From positions 98,036-162,035 of the forward strand of contig NZ_JAKZGS010000009.1 in NCBI RefSeq assembly GCF_022549695.1: 64,000 nucleotides of DNA, in the 5' to 3' direction. Positions 9,330-18,068 of the stretch are shown here, piece by piece. A model generated the notes under the pieces. The model saw only the letters and a list, made by a program, of their open reading frames with translations. It did not search any database and had not been told where the DNA came from. The first letter of the stretch is position 1, and every line of letters begins with the position of its first letter. The DNA is from Belliella calami. Its GTDB lineage: Bacteria; Bacteroidota; Bacteroidia; Cytophagales; Cyclobacteriaceae. The position numbers and the translations under genes were made by a program.

Positions 9330-10673
9330 ATGAGATTGCTAAAAAATATAAATTATATCCTTTTTGTATTGGTTTTACTGTATAGCTGTCAGCCAAAAGA
9401 TTATCAAAATGTGATTTCTGATGGAGCATATCAGTTTGCTGCACAAGACAAATTGACTGAGATTATCATTCATGATATTTTCTCACCACCTGTGGCGAGC
9501 AGGATTTATGCTTATTCATCTATTGCCGCTTATGAAGTTGCTGTGCTCGCCGGAAATGGAGAGTACAAATCCTTGATGGGGCAATTGAATGGTTTTGAAA
9601 AAACTGATTTTGATGTCTCAGAGGATGTTTACCTTCCATTAGCGTCTTTGGCAGCTTATTATAAAGTAGGGACAATGTTGATTTTTTCAGAAGAGATGAT
9701 GCAAGCTCACAAAAATGCAGCATTTAAAGAACTTAAATCCAAAGGAATACCCAGTGATATAATTGAAGCATCTGTTGCGTTAGGAGAGAAAGTAGCAGAC
9801 CATGTCATCGCATATTCCAAAAAAGACAATTATCATCAAAGCAGATCTTTTGAGAAATATACCATCAGCAGTGATCCAAACTCTTGGCAACCAACCCCTC
9901 CCATGTATATGGAAGGGATTGAGCCGCATTGGAATAAGATCAGGCCTTTTGTCTTGGAAGCTCCAGATCAATTTAAATCAGAACCTGCCACTGCTTTTGA
10001 TTCAAAACCTGGAAGTGATTTTTACAGGGAAGCAGAAGAGGTATTCAATGTGGTCAATAATTTGACCAAAGAACAAAGTGATATTGCTTTTTTCTGGGAT
10101 TGTAATCCATACAAAGTAAATGTCAAAGGTCATGTGATGTTTGCGGAGAAAAAAATAACCCCTGGAGGACACTGGATGGGAATAGCTGCAATTTCTTCCA
10201 AAACTGCAAAACAAGATTGGATAGGGGCAGCAGAGACCTTGGCGAAAACTTCAATAGCACTTTTTGATGGTTTTATTGCTTGTTGGGATGAGAAGTACAG
10301 AAGTGTTTTGATTAGGCCAGAAACGTACATCAATAAATACATAGATGAAGAATGGTTGCCAATCTTACAGACTCCGCCTTTCCCAGAGTATACAAGTGGC
10401 CATAGTGTTATTAGTAATGCAGCAGCCGAGACATTGACAAGTTTGTTTGGGGAAGGGTTTCATTTTGTGGATTCTACAGAAGTGGCTTTTGGATTGCCGA
10501 TTAGAGAATTTGAATCGTTCAAACTGGCAGCTGACGAAGCAGCGATCAGTAGGATGTATGGAGGGATTCATTACATGCCGGCAATCGTAAATGGCGCATC
10601 AAAAGGAAAAAAAATTGGACAATATCTAGTAGGGAAAATAGAAACCAAGAGCCAAAAATTGGCAGAAAAATAA
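9330..10673 (+). CDS. Vanadium-dependent haloperoxidase-like PAP2-superfamily lipoprotein
   Basis: 447 residues with lipobox LLYSC (Cys about 20), so a membrane-anchored periplasmic or surface protein. The family binds vanadate or phosphate in a helical bundle. The three active-site segments are intact: K322-x6-R329-P330; S356-G357-H358 in PEYTSGHSV; and R408 followed by GGIH414. This is the K-x6-RP / PSGH / SR-x5-H signature of vanadium haloperoxidases and PAP2 phosphatases. Members beside FG-GAP/ASPIC genes are common in Bacteroidota. Whether it oxidises halides or acts as an acid phosphatase cannot be decided from sequence. A terminator follows the gene. Confidence 0.85.
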   Translation: MRLLKNINYILFVLVLLYSCQPKDYQNVISDGAYQFAAQDKLTEIIIHDIFSPPVASRIYAYSSIAAYEVAVLAGNGEYKSLMGQLNGFEKTDFDVSEDVYLPLASLAAYYKVGTMLIFSEEMMQAHKNAAFKELKSKGIPSDIIEASVALGEKVADHVIAYSKKDNYHQSRSFEKYTISSDPNSWQPTPPMYMEGIEPHWNKIRPFVLEAPDQFKSEPATAFDSKPGSDFYREAEEVFNVVNNLTKEQSDIAFFWDCNPYKVNVKGHVMFAEKKITPGGHWMGIAAISSKTAKQDWIGAAETLAKTSIALFDGFIACWDEKYRSVLIRPETYINKYIDEEWLPILQTPPFPEYTSGHSVISNAAAETLTSLFGEGFHFVDSTEVAFGLPIREFESFKLAADEAAISRMYGGIHYMPAIVNGASKGKKIGQYLVGKIETKSQKLAEK

Positions 10674-10695
10674 TTTATCAATGTCAAATACTTAG

Positions 10696-10730
10696 AATAG
10701 GCTGGATTTTATAAGATTCAGCCTATTTTT
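10696..10730 (+). terminator. Intrinsic terminator after haloperoxidase-like gene
   Basis: AATAGGCTG (10696-10704) pairs perfectly with CAGCCTATT (10719-10727), and the T-run begins inside the right arm. It ends the FG-GAP/haloperoxidase unit. The GTG at 10731 directly after it is unlikely to be the start of rsmG. Confidence 0.85.
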
Positions 10731-10754
10731 GTGTTTTATAAATCAAAAGAACAA

Positions 10755-11387
10755 ATGGATATCATCTTAAAATATTTCCCTGACCTTACTGAAAAGCAAA
10801 TTGATCAACTAGCTCAATTGGAGGTATTGTATGCCGATTGGAATGAGAAAATCAATGTAATCAGCAGAAAGGATACGGAATTTTTTTATGAAAGACATGT
10901 GCTTCATGCGATGTCCATTGCCAAAGTCATGAAGTTTCAGCCAGGTACAAAAGTTTTGGATATAGGAACTGGTGGGGGTTTCCCGGGGATTCCTTTGGCA
11001 ATTCTTTTTCCTGAAACTCATTTTCATTTGGTAGATTCCATTGGGAAGAAAATCAGCGTTGTAAAAGACGTCGCCAAGAAGCTTAAATTGTCTAATGTAG
11101 AAGCCCAGCAAGTAAGGGCTGAGACTTTGGTAAGGAGATATGATTTTGTGGTAAGCCGTGCAGTGACGCGTTTTACCAATTTTTTTCCTTGGGTCAAAGG
11201 GAAGTTCAAAAAAGAAGACTTCAATGAATTTCAAAATGGAATATTTTTGCTCAAAGGCGGAGATGTAGACGAGGAGATGGAAGAAAGAAATGTAGGCTAT
11301 GTGACTTATCATCTTAGCGACTATTTCAAAGAAGAATTCTTCGACACCAAGAAGGTTGTCTATGTTCCTTGGGAAGGAAAGAGGTAG
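10755..11387 (+). CDS. rsmG: 16S rRNA (guanine527-N7)-methyltransferase RsmG
   Basis: SAM-dependent Rossmann methyltransferase that makes m7G527 in 16S rRNA in the cytoplasm. Seen: the SAM motif I VLDIGTGGGFPGIPLAIL, a conserved VDSIGKK after strand 2, and the motif VVSRAVTRF typical of RsmG. I chose ATG 10755 (MDIILKYF, 210 aa, the usual family length) instead of GTG 10731, because the latter lies at the end of the upstream terminator and adds eight unconserved residues. It appears to be transcribed alone. Confidence 0.93.
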   Translation: MDIILKYFPDLTEKQIDQLAQLEVLYADWNEKINVISRKDTEFFYERHVLHAMSIAKVMKFQPGTKVLDIGTGGGFPGIPLAILFPETHFHLVDSIGKKISVVKDVAKKLKLSNVEAQQVRAETLVRRYDFVVSRAVTRFTNFFPWVKGKFKKEDFNEFQNGIFLLKGGDVDEEMEERNVGYVTYHLSDYFKEEFFDTKKVVYVPWEGKR

Positions 11388-11525
11388 ATTTGGGACATGA
11401 TAAATAATATCAAAGGCTATTTACCTAATTGCAGCAACAACTTAAAATCGTCTAAGAGAAATCTCCCAAACTTCAATTTCCTTTTTTAGGAATTATGTTG
11501 CAGTTTTGCACAAACAATTTTCTTC

Positions 11526-12764
11526 ATGGCAATTTTATTGAAATCACTCCAATTTATCGATTCTGAAAATGTAAATCCTGCTAAGGATTACTTCTTTGAG
11601 AACGGTCAGATTGTTTCATTTGATCAAGAAAAACATAAAATAGAAAAGGAGATTGATTGCACTGGTCTCTATGGTTCTAAAGGGTGGATTGATTTGAGAT
11701 GTATGATGGGTGAGCCAGGTTTAGAATACAAAGAATCAATCGAAAGCCTTGGTGATGTATTAGCTACAAGCGGATTTGCAAAAGCTGTGATAATGCCAAA
11801 TACAGTTCCAGCTTTGCAGTCGAAAAATGAAATCCAGTATGTGAAAGCAAAAGCGTCAAGTCTTTTCACTGATCTAATTATTCAAGCAGCTGCCACACGC
11901 GACAACAAAGGAGAAGATTTTACTGAAATCCTTGATATTAATAATGAAGGTGTATATGTGTTTGGTGATGGGACAAGCCCATTGGCAAACCCAGACCGAT
12001 TGATGAAGATTTTGCAATACTTACAAAAATTTGACGGGGTGTTGTTTGACCATTCCTATGATCCACTTTTGGCACTTTTTGGACAAATGAACGAGGGGAA
12101 TGTCTCTACGATGGTCGGGGTCAAGGGAATTCCCAATCTTGCTGAGGATGTAGCGATCCATAGAAATCTAGAAATCTTAAGATATACGGGTGGTAAAATC
12201 CATTTTCAAACAATCAGTTCCAAAAAGTCAGTTGCGTTAATAAGGGAAGCAAAAAAAGAAGGTTTGAAAGTAACTGCAGATGTGTCGATTTATCAATTAA
12301 TCTTCACTGATAATGATCTGTCTGATTTTGATTCTAACTTAAAAGTAATGCCTCCATTCAGAAGTAATGAAGATATGGAAGCTCTAATAGATGGTTTAAA
12401 AGACGGGACTATTGATGCAATTGTATCAAATCATCAGCCCCAAGATTTTGATTCCAAACACATGGAGTTTGATTTGGCATCATTTGGGATGATTGGTTTG
12501 CAGACATTCTTACCTGCAATGGTTACCCTTGCCGAAGAATTGTCTTGGCCTTTATTGATCAAAAAAATTACTGATGGCCCTGCATTTGTTTTGGGTTTGG
12601 AAGAGTCAGAAAGCACTAGTTTTACAATTTTTGATCCGAAAGAATCTTGGACTTTTGACCAAAACAGTAACAAATCTTTGTCAAAAAACACCCCTTGGTT
12701 TGGCAAAGACCTCTTAGGAAAAGTAAAGTTCGCAATGAACGGGACAAAATTTATCCAACTATAA
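11526..12764 (+). CDS. Dihydroorotase-like protein lacking metal ligands (PyrC'-type)
   Basis: 412 residues, amidohydrolase fold, closest to type I dihydroorotases: WIDLRCMMGEPGLEYKESI aligns with the family's DLHVHLREPG motif, and the MPNT motif is kept. The HxH metal pair is R-C-M here, the usual later His positions read HFQTIS and SIYQLI, and the catalytic DHAP motif is NHQP. With these changes a binuclear zinc hydrolase is unlikely. The known parallel is PyrC' of Pseudomonas, an inactive dihydroorotase that holds aspartate transcarbamylase together; that role here is inference. The stop abuts the ATG of the DUF4199 gene, so it heads a five-gene operon with membrane proteins and glycosyltransferases. 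Confidence 0.85.
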   Translation: MAILLKSLQFIDSENVNPAKDYFFENGQIVSFDQEKHKIEKEIDCTGLYGSKGWIDLRCMMGEPGLEYKESIESLGDVLATSGFAKAVIMPNTVPALQSKNEIQYVKAKASSLFTDLIIQAAATRDNKGEDFTEILDINNEGVYVFGDGTSPLANPDRLMKILQYLQKFDGVLFDHSYDPLLALFGQMNEGNVSTMVGVKGIPNLAEDVAIHRNLEILRYTGGKIHFQTISSKKSVALIREAKKEGLKVTADVSIYQLIFTDNDLSDFDSNLKVMPPFRSNEDMEALIDGLKDGTIDAIVSNHQPQDFDSKHMEFDLASFGMIGLQTFLPAMVTLAEELSWPLLIKKITDGPAFVLGLEESESTSFTIFDPKESWTFDQNSNKSLSKNTPWFGKDLLGKVKFAMNGTKFIQL

Positions 12765-13277
12765 ATGAATAGAAAATTTCAAGCATCGTACAAGTTCGGA
12801 TTGATTGGGGGTGCTTTTTGTGTCATTTCCTTTGTGATTTTTCAATTACTTGGTATAGATCCTACCAAATTGAGTATGCTTTTTGGCTATATTTTGATAC
12901 CGGTTTTTTTATTCATCGGGATCAGATATTATCGAAATGAAGTCAATGATGGTCTTTTGAGTTTTTCGGAAGGGATGACAGCTGGTTTTTTGATTTATTC
13001 ATTGATCGCGGCGATATCTGGAATTGGTATTTGGATTATATTGATGATTTCACCGTCACTATACGAGGAGATCAAAGCTCAAAAAATCGATTTGCTTCAA
13101 GGAAACAAAGAGTTGATAGTAGAACAAATGGGAATAGAATCTTATGATATAACCTATCAAAGTCTTCTTAAAATGACTACTTTTGACATTGCTACCAATG
13201 ATTTTATTTGGAAAATTATTCCAGGACTCTTTTTTACAATAATTATTTCCATAATTTTAAGAAGAAATTTTAAATAA
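12765..13277 (+). CDS. DUF4199 membrane protein
   Basis: 170 residues with about four hydrophobic membrane segments (near 10-30, 35-52, 70-95 and 145-165). The central motif NDGLLSFSEGMTAGFLIY is typical of the Bacteroidota DUF4199 family, of unknown function. ATG directly follows the previous stop. The neighbouring gene is a paralogue, so the two may form a hetero-oligomer; that is inference. Confidence 0.85.
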   Translation: MNRKFQASYKFGLIGGAFCVISFVIFQLLGIDPTKLSMLFGYILIPVFLFIGIRYYRNEVNDGLLSFSEGMTAGFLIYSLIAAISGIGIWIILMISPSLYEEIKAQKIDLLQGNKELIVEQMGIESYDITYQSLLKMTTFDIATNDFIWKIIPGLFFTIIISIILRRNFK

Positions 13278-13285
13278 CTACAAAC

Positions 13286-13807
13286 ATGGAAGAAAAAATT
13301 ACTATTGGAGACTCTGTTAAAAAATGGGGTCTAATTTATGGGTTAGTTGGTTTAATATTAGCTATCCTTACGGCTATTTTTGATTTAGCAACCAAGGGCT
13401 TTGCAATATCTGGTATGGTTACCCTAGCTTCAGTTGCGATTGTTTTTGGTATTTATTTTTTAGCAACCAAAGAATACAGAGAATCGAATGATGGTCTGTT
13501 ATCATTTGGGGAAGGTTTCAAAATTGTAGCTTTAATTGGTTTATTGGGTGGAGTTATTAGAGCTGTCGGAAACTACCTATATATCAAATTCATCGATACG
13601 GGCTACCTTGATCGTACGTTAGAAGCGCAAATTGAAGCGCAAGAAAAGATGGGGGTTCCTTATGACCCAGATGCTATTCCTGCGTTTGTGAAGATGATGC
13701 AAACCGCAGAATTTCAAATTATTAGTTCTTTCTTAATGGCTATCTTAGGGTTCTTGATTTGGGGGCTTATTGCTGTAGCTATCAATAAAAAGACTGAAGA
13801 ATACTAA
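13286..13807 (+). CDS. DUF4199 membrane protein (paralogue)
   Basis: 173 residues, four predicted membrane segments, with the matching motif SNDGLLSFGEGFKI. Tandem paralogue of the preceding gene, eight bases downstream. DUF4199 proteins occur beside GT2 glycosyltransferases in many Bacteroidota, as here, which hints at a link to envelope glycan or lipid synthesis, but no activity is known. Confidence 0.85.
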   Translation: MEEKITIGDSVKKWGLIYGLVGLILAILTAIFDLATKGFAISGMVTLASVAIVFGIYFLATKEYRESNDGLLSFGEGFKIVALIGLLGGVIRAVGNYLYIKFIDTGYLDRTLEAQIEAQEKMGVPYDPDAIPAFVKMMQTAEFQIISSFLMAILGFLIWGLIAVAINKKTEEY

Positions 13808-13815
13808 AAATCAAA

Positions 13816-14778
13816 ATGATTCAAATTTCCGTCATAGTGCCTGTTTTCAATGAACAGGAATCTTTACCAGAATTGAATAGTTGGATTAGCCGGGTTATGA
13901 ATGACCACGGCTTTTCTTATGAAATCATATTTATCAATGATGGAAGTACCGATGATTCGTGGGAGGTTATCTCAGAATTGTCGAAATTGAACCCAAATGT
14001 GAAAGCTGTCAATTTCACTAGAAATTATGGGAAATCAGCAGCTTTGGATATGGGTTTTAGTAAATCTAAAGGGGAGGTTGTTATTACTATGGATGCTGAC
14101 CTACAGGATAGCCCTGATGAAATCCCAGGATTATATAATATGATTATCGACGAAGGGTTTGACATAGTTTCAGGATGGAAGAAGAAACGTTTCGACCCAA
14201 TTTCCAAAACTATCCCTTCTAAATTTTTCAATGGTGTTACCAGATGGATATCTGGGATCAAACTCCATGATTTCAACTGTGGCCTCAAAGCATATAAGCA
14301 AAAGGTCGTGAAAAACATCCATATCTATGGAGAAATGCATAGATACATTCCCTTGATTGCAAAATGGAATGGGTTTGCGAAAATTGGTGAAAGGGTAGTC
14401 GAGCATCGTGCCAGGAAGTACGGCGAGACTAAATTTGGCCTTGAAAGATTTTTGAATGGTTTTTTGGACTTGATTTCTGTTTCCTTTGTCAACAGATACA
14501 AGAAAAAGCCAATGCATTTTTTTGGGCTACTAGGTACTATTTCTTTCTCTTCTGGTTTCTTGATCACTATTTGGCTCATTTTCCAAAAAATATATGGTTT
14601 GTATATGGGTAGTAAAGTTCGGGAAATTACAGAACAGCCATTGTTTTTCTTGGCGCTTGTGGCATTGATCGTCGGTGTTCAATTGTTTTTGACTGGATTT
14701 TTGGCAGAAATGATGACTTCTAACAATTCCAAAAAAGCTGATTACAATGTTAGTGGACAGATAAATCTCAATGATTGA
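13816..14778 (+). CDS. GT2 glycosyltransferase with C-terminal membrane helices (GtrB/DPM1-like)
   Basis: 320 residues. N-terminal GT-A domain (about 1-215): IVPVFNEQESL, the nucleotide-binding INDGSTDDS, and a DADLQD metal motif followed by FNCGLKAY, which is typical of polyprenyl-phosphate sugar synthases such as DPM1/GtrB. Two membrane helices follow (about 235-258 and 272-297), as in GtrB. Likely reaction: transfer of a hexose from a nucleotide sugar to a polyprenyl phosphate at the inner leaflet, feeding envelope glycan assembly. The exact sugar is unknown. The next glycosyltransferase gene overlaps its stop. Confidence 0.88.
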   Translation: MIQISVIVPVFNEQESLPELNSWISRVMNDHGFSYEIIFINDGSTDDSWEVISELSKLNPNVKAVNFTRNYGKSAALDMGFSKSKGEVVITMDADLQDSPDEIPGLYNMIIDEGFDIVSGWKKKRFDPISKTIPSKFFNGVTRWISGIKLHDFNCGLKAYKQKVVKNIHIYGEMHRYIPLIAKWNGFAKIGERVVEHRARKYGETKFGLERFLNGFLDLISVSFVNRYKKKPMHFFGLLGTISFSSGFLITIWLIFQKIYGLYMGSKVREITEQPLFFLALVALIVGVQLFLTGFLAEMMTSNNSKKADYNVSGQINLND

Positions 14779-15749
14779 TGTTCTTTTCGGTTATCATACC
14801 TGTATTCAATAGACCTCAAGAAATCCATGAACTTCTAAATAGCTTGTTGGCACAGGAAGAAAAAGATTTCGAAGTGATAATTATTGAAGATGGTTCTGAA
14901 TTTACATGTAGCCATATCGTTGAGGAATTCCAAGAACTTCTGAATGTACGCTATTTATTCATAGCGAATGTAGGCCAAGGTTTTGCAAGGAATTATGGAA
15001 TGAAGCAAGCCTTTGGAAATTATTTTGTGTTGTTTGATTCGGATTGTATTATTCCTTCATCCTATTTTTCTTTGTTGAAATCAGCAATCATAGATAGAAA
15101 GCTGGATGCTTTTGGTGGGCCAGATGCTGCTGGGCACGATTTTTCAGATTTTCAAAAAGCAATGAACTACAGCATGACTTCCGTATTCACAACTGGAGGA
15201 ATCAGGGGAAAGCTCAAAGATCCAAGCAAATATCAAGCGAGGGGTTACAACATGGGCTTGTCCAAAGAAGCTTTTGAGTGCTCAGAAGGATTCGTCGACC
15301 CAAACAAAGGGGAAGATATCGAGTTGAGTATTCGACTAAAAAAGTTAGGATATAAGTTAGAATTGGTCGAAGAAGCTTTTGTTTATCACAAAAGAAAAAA
15401 TACAATATGGAATTTCTTTAAACAAAGTTTTTCTTTCGGGCAAAACAGAATCAATGTTAGTCGGTATCATCCAGAGGCAATAAAATTGATCCATTTGATG
15501 CCTGCATTTTTCTTGGTTTTTGAATGCTCATTGTTGTTAATGCTATTGGTATATCCCTATACAAATGTTTTTTTTATAATTGGCATGCTGATCTTTGCCA
15601 TCTGGAAAACTTCAATCTTTGTCCACGCTTCCGTAGTTAATACGTCCATAAAAATCGGAATCTTATCAATTATCACTTCCATTGGGCAATTGTCAGCATA
15701 TGGATTGGGAATGATTACAGAGGGAGTGAAGAAAATTATTAAAGGCTGA
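14778..15749 (+). CDS. GT2 family glycosyltransferase, membrane-associated
   Basis: 323 residues from the ATG at 14778, which overlaps the stop of the upstream glycosyltransferase (TGATG); a TTG one codon earlier is the alternative. GT-A domain motifs: IIPVFNRPQEI, IIEDGSEF, FDSDCIIP (the DxD position), and GEDIEL near the acceptor site. Two or three C-terminal hydrophobic helices (about 235-305) place it at the inner membrane. Probably adds a sugar in the same envelope glycan pathway as its neighbour; acceptor and donor unknown. It ends two bases from the convergent methyltransferase gene. Confidence 0.87.
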   Translation: MFFSVIIPVFNRPQEIHELLNSLLAQEEKDFEVIIIEDGSEFTCSHIVEEFQELLNVRYLFIANVGQGFARNYGMKQAFGNYFVLFDSDCIIPSSYFSLLKSAIIDRKLDAFGGPDAAGHDFSDFQKAMNYSMTSVFTTGGIRGKLKDPSKYQARGYNMGLSKEAFECSEGFVDPNKGEDIELSIRLKKLGYKLELVEEAFVYHKRKNTIWNFFKQSFSFGQNRINVSRYHPEAIKLIHLMPAFFLVFECSLLLMLLVYPYTNVFFIIGMLIFAIWKTSIFVHASVVNTSIKIGILSIITSIGQLSAYGLGMITEGVKKIIKG

Positions 15750-15751
15750 TT

Positions 15752-16513
15752 TTATCCTTTTTTGCAATAAAATATTACTTCATTCTCCGGAAGACCATGG
15801 GCTTTGATTTTTTCTTGAGACAATGTTTTTACAAATAGATTTTCATGTACATTCAGTCCAGATGTGCTCAGTCTCTTAGCGTAATCCTTACCATATTTTC
15901 TGACATGGTCACGCTGCCCAAAAAGCCTTTCCCTTTCGGCTGGGTCGGTGATTGTCTTGTCCTCCAAAGTAGCTTCGAGGTTGTACACTGGTGACTGAAT
16001 GATGCCCCAACCATCTTTTTTCAAAACCCTATTGATCTCACTACATGCCAAAATATCGTCATCTACATGTTCCATCACATGGTTGCAAAATACAACATCA
16101 AATGATTCGTCTTCGAAAGGAATCTGATGAACATCAAGCTTAACTTTGGCAAGTGGTGATTCAATATCGCCAGTTATATAATCCAAATTTGGCAAAGCAT
16201 CCATTCTATCAATGAAACAAAGCTCAGGAGCTATGTGGAGAACTTTTAGTCGATCTGTGAAAAAGTTGGTCTCTTCTTGGAGGAAAAGCCACATCAATCT
16301 ATGTCTTTCAAGCGCCAAGCAGTTTGGGCAAAGTGCATTTTCCCTTGCCTTTCTTCCATATGGTAAAAATTTTCTGAAAGAATGATTGCATACATTGCAA
16401 GAAACTTGATTACCTCTGTAAAAAATTGCCAAGACTCTCAAAAAAAAGTGAGAAACAAGCTGGAGGTACTTTCTTGGGATATAGCGGATTACAAAACTGA
16501 TGATGGACTTCAT
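15752..16513 (-). CDS. Class I SAM methyltransferase with Cys-rich N-terminal segment
   Basis: 253 residues. A Cys-x2-Cys pair (CNVC, about 39-42) and a second (CPNC, about 62-65) form a probable zinc site ahead of the methyltransferase fold. The core has VLHIAPE, DIESPLAKV, VVFCNHVMEHVDDD and LKKDGWGI, typical of the Methyltransf_11/25 group. The substrate is unknown; position next to two glycosyltransferases (convergent) suggests a glycan, lipid or quinone-type substrate, but there is no direct support. Similar proteins occur in capsule and O-antigen clusters. Confidence 0.8.
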   Translation of the reverse strand: MKSIISFVIRYIPRKYLQLVSHFFLRVLAIFYRGNQVSCNVCNHSFRKFLPYGRKARENALCPNCLALERHRLMWLFLQEETNFFTDRLKVLHIAPELCFIDRMDALPNLDYITGDIESPLAKVKLDVHQIPFEDESFDVVFCNHVMEHVDDDILACSEINRVLKKDGWGIIQSPVYNLEATLEDKTITDPAERERLFGQRDHVRKYGKDYAKRLSTSGLNVHENLFVKTLSQEKIKAHGLPENEVIFYCKKG

Positions 16514-16689
16514 GAATTTGGGTTATGTCGGAATTGATGATATTAGCAATGATTATTAGATCGGATTGCAATTTAAGTAATGTTCGGGCAAAAGTATTGA
16601 AATCATGGAGCACAATCTTATAATTGACTGATTTTATGTTAGTGGTGCTATTTTATTATTGTTGGGGGAATTAAAGAAACTCAATAGAC

Positions 16690-16697
16690 TAAATTTG
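16690..16697 (+). promoter_or_regulatory. Possible -7 box upstream of efflux operon
   Basis: TAAATTTG matches the Bacteroidota -7 consensus TAnnTTTG, 28 bases before the adaptor start. A TTG lies about 25 bases further upstream, longer than the usual spacing, so the -33 element is weak. Chance matches are frequent in AT-rich DNA. Confidence 0.35.
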
Positions 16698-16724
16698 TAA
16701 ATAAATAAACACCAAAATAATATA

Positions 16725-18068
16725 ATGAAAAATAAGAAAGTATATATAATACTTGCCGTCGTGTTTGTCGTGTTGATATTTGTTTGGAGATTTTTTTCAG
16801 TATCAACAGGAGAGGGTTTTGATATAATGGCTGACGTCAAGAGAGGTGATTTTAGAGTTGAAATAACAAGTTCAGGAGAGTTGGAAGCTCTAAACTCTGT
16901 AGAAGTACTGGGGCCATTAGAAGCGAGAAGGTTTAGGGTCAATAATATTACCATAGAAAGCATGGTCGATGAAGGTACTGTGGTATCACAGGGTGACTTG
17001 ATTGCTGAACTGGACAAGTCAGAACTTTTTGGTAGAATAGAAGACAGAAGATTAGATCTCGAACAAAGTAAAGCCCAATACGAACAAATCCAGTTGGACA
17101 CTTCCCTTGTACTGAGACAGGAAAGAGACAATATCACAAACCTTGAATATATAGTAGAAGAGAGAAAGTTGGTCGTAGAGCAGTCACAATTTGAACCGCC
17201 GGCGATAGTCAAGCAGAATGAATATAATGTAGAAAAAGCGCAGAGAGACTTGGAGCAAGCCAGAGATAGGTATAGGGTGAAAATACTTCAAGAAAAAGCA
17301 AGGATGGTCGAAGTAGCTGCCAGAGTTCGCGAATACGAGAATGAAATGGCGCAAATGCAGGAGGTTTTGGAGAAGTTTACGGTAAGAGCACCTCAAAATG
17401 GGATGGTGATCTATCAATCGGTAAGAGGAGGGAAGATCAAAGAAGGTTCACAAATAAGTGCGTGGAATCCAGTAGTAGCGACTTTACCGGATTTGAGTAG
17501 GATGAGAAGTATCACCTACATCAATGAGGTAGATATCCGAAAAATAAAAAGTGGACAGAAAGTTGAGATTGGATTGGATGCATTCCCAGACAAAAAGCTT
17601 TCAGGAACTGTCACAAGAGTGGCAAACATAGGTCAGCAAAGACCCAATTCAGATGCTAAGGTTTTTGAGGTGGCTATCGTGGTCAATGAAAGTGATCCGC
17701 AATTGAGACCTGCAATGACGACTAGCAATATGATAATTGTGGAAAAAGTTGAAAATGTATTGCATGTTCCTTTGGAAGCAATAAACGTCCACAATGACAG
17801 TATTAACTATGTGTTTCTCAAGAATGGAACCAAGCAAGAAGTTCTTTTGGGTATGGCTAATTTGAATGATATCATCATAGAGATGGGATTGAACGAAGGG
17901 GAGAGGGTATTCTTGTCCACCCCTGATTTTGCCAAAGATGCCCCAATTAAATTGCTGCCTGAATTACAAGGGAAAAGGACTGAGATTTACAAGGAAGCTG
18001 CAGGTTTGGAAGATGAGGAGAAAAAAGAACAGCCAAGTGAAAATAGAAGAAGGAGGAGGGCACAGTGA
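16725..18068 (+). CDS. Efflux periplasmic adaptor (HlyD/MacA-like membrane fusion protein)
   Basis: 447 residues. N-terminal membrane anchor at about 5-23, then a barrel-sandwich half (VKRGDFRVEITSSGELE), a long coiled coil at about 105-215 rich in Glu, Gln and Arg, the returning half-motif VRAPQNGMVIY, and beta-barrel and membrane-proximal domains. The C-terminus is charged (EDEEKKEQPSENRRRRR). It would connect the inner-membrane permease encoded next to the TolC protein after it. The permease GTG overlaps its stop, so the three genes form one operon. Confidence 0.9.
   Translation: MKNKKVYIILAVVFVVLIFVWRFFSVSTGEGFDIMADVKRGDFRVEITSSGELEALNSVEVLGPLEARRFRVNNITIESMVDEGTVVSQGDLIAELDKSELFGRIEDRRLDLEQSKAQYEQIQLDTSLVLRQERDNITNLEYIVEERKLVVEQSQFEPPAIVKQNEYNVEKAQRDLEQARDRYRVKILQEKARMVEVAARVREYENEMAQMQEVLEKFTVRAPQNGMVIYQSVRGGKIKEGSQISAWNPVVATLPDLSRMRSITYINEVDIRKIKSGQKVEIGLDAFPDKKLSGTVTRVANIGQQRPNSDAKVFEVAIVVNESDPQLRPAMTTSNMIIVEKVENVLHVPLEAINVHNDSINYVFLKNGTKQEVLLGMANLNDIIIEMGLNEGERVFLSTPDFAKDAPIKLLPELQGKRTEIYKEAAGLEDEEKKEQPSENRRRRRAQ

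Noticed and set aside
10731..10754. GTG start for rsmG
   Set aside because: Immediately after the upstream terminator; the ATG at 10755 gives the usual length.
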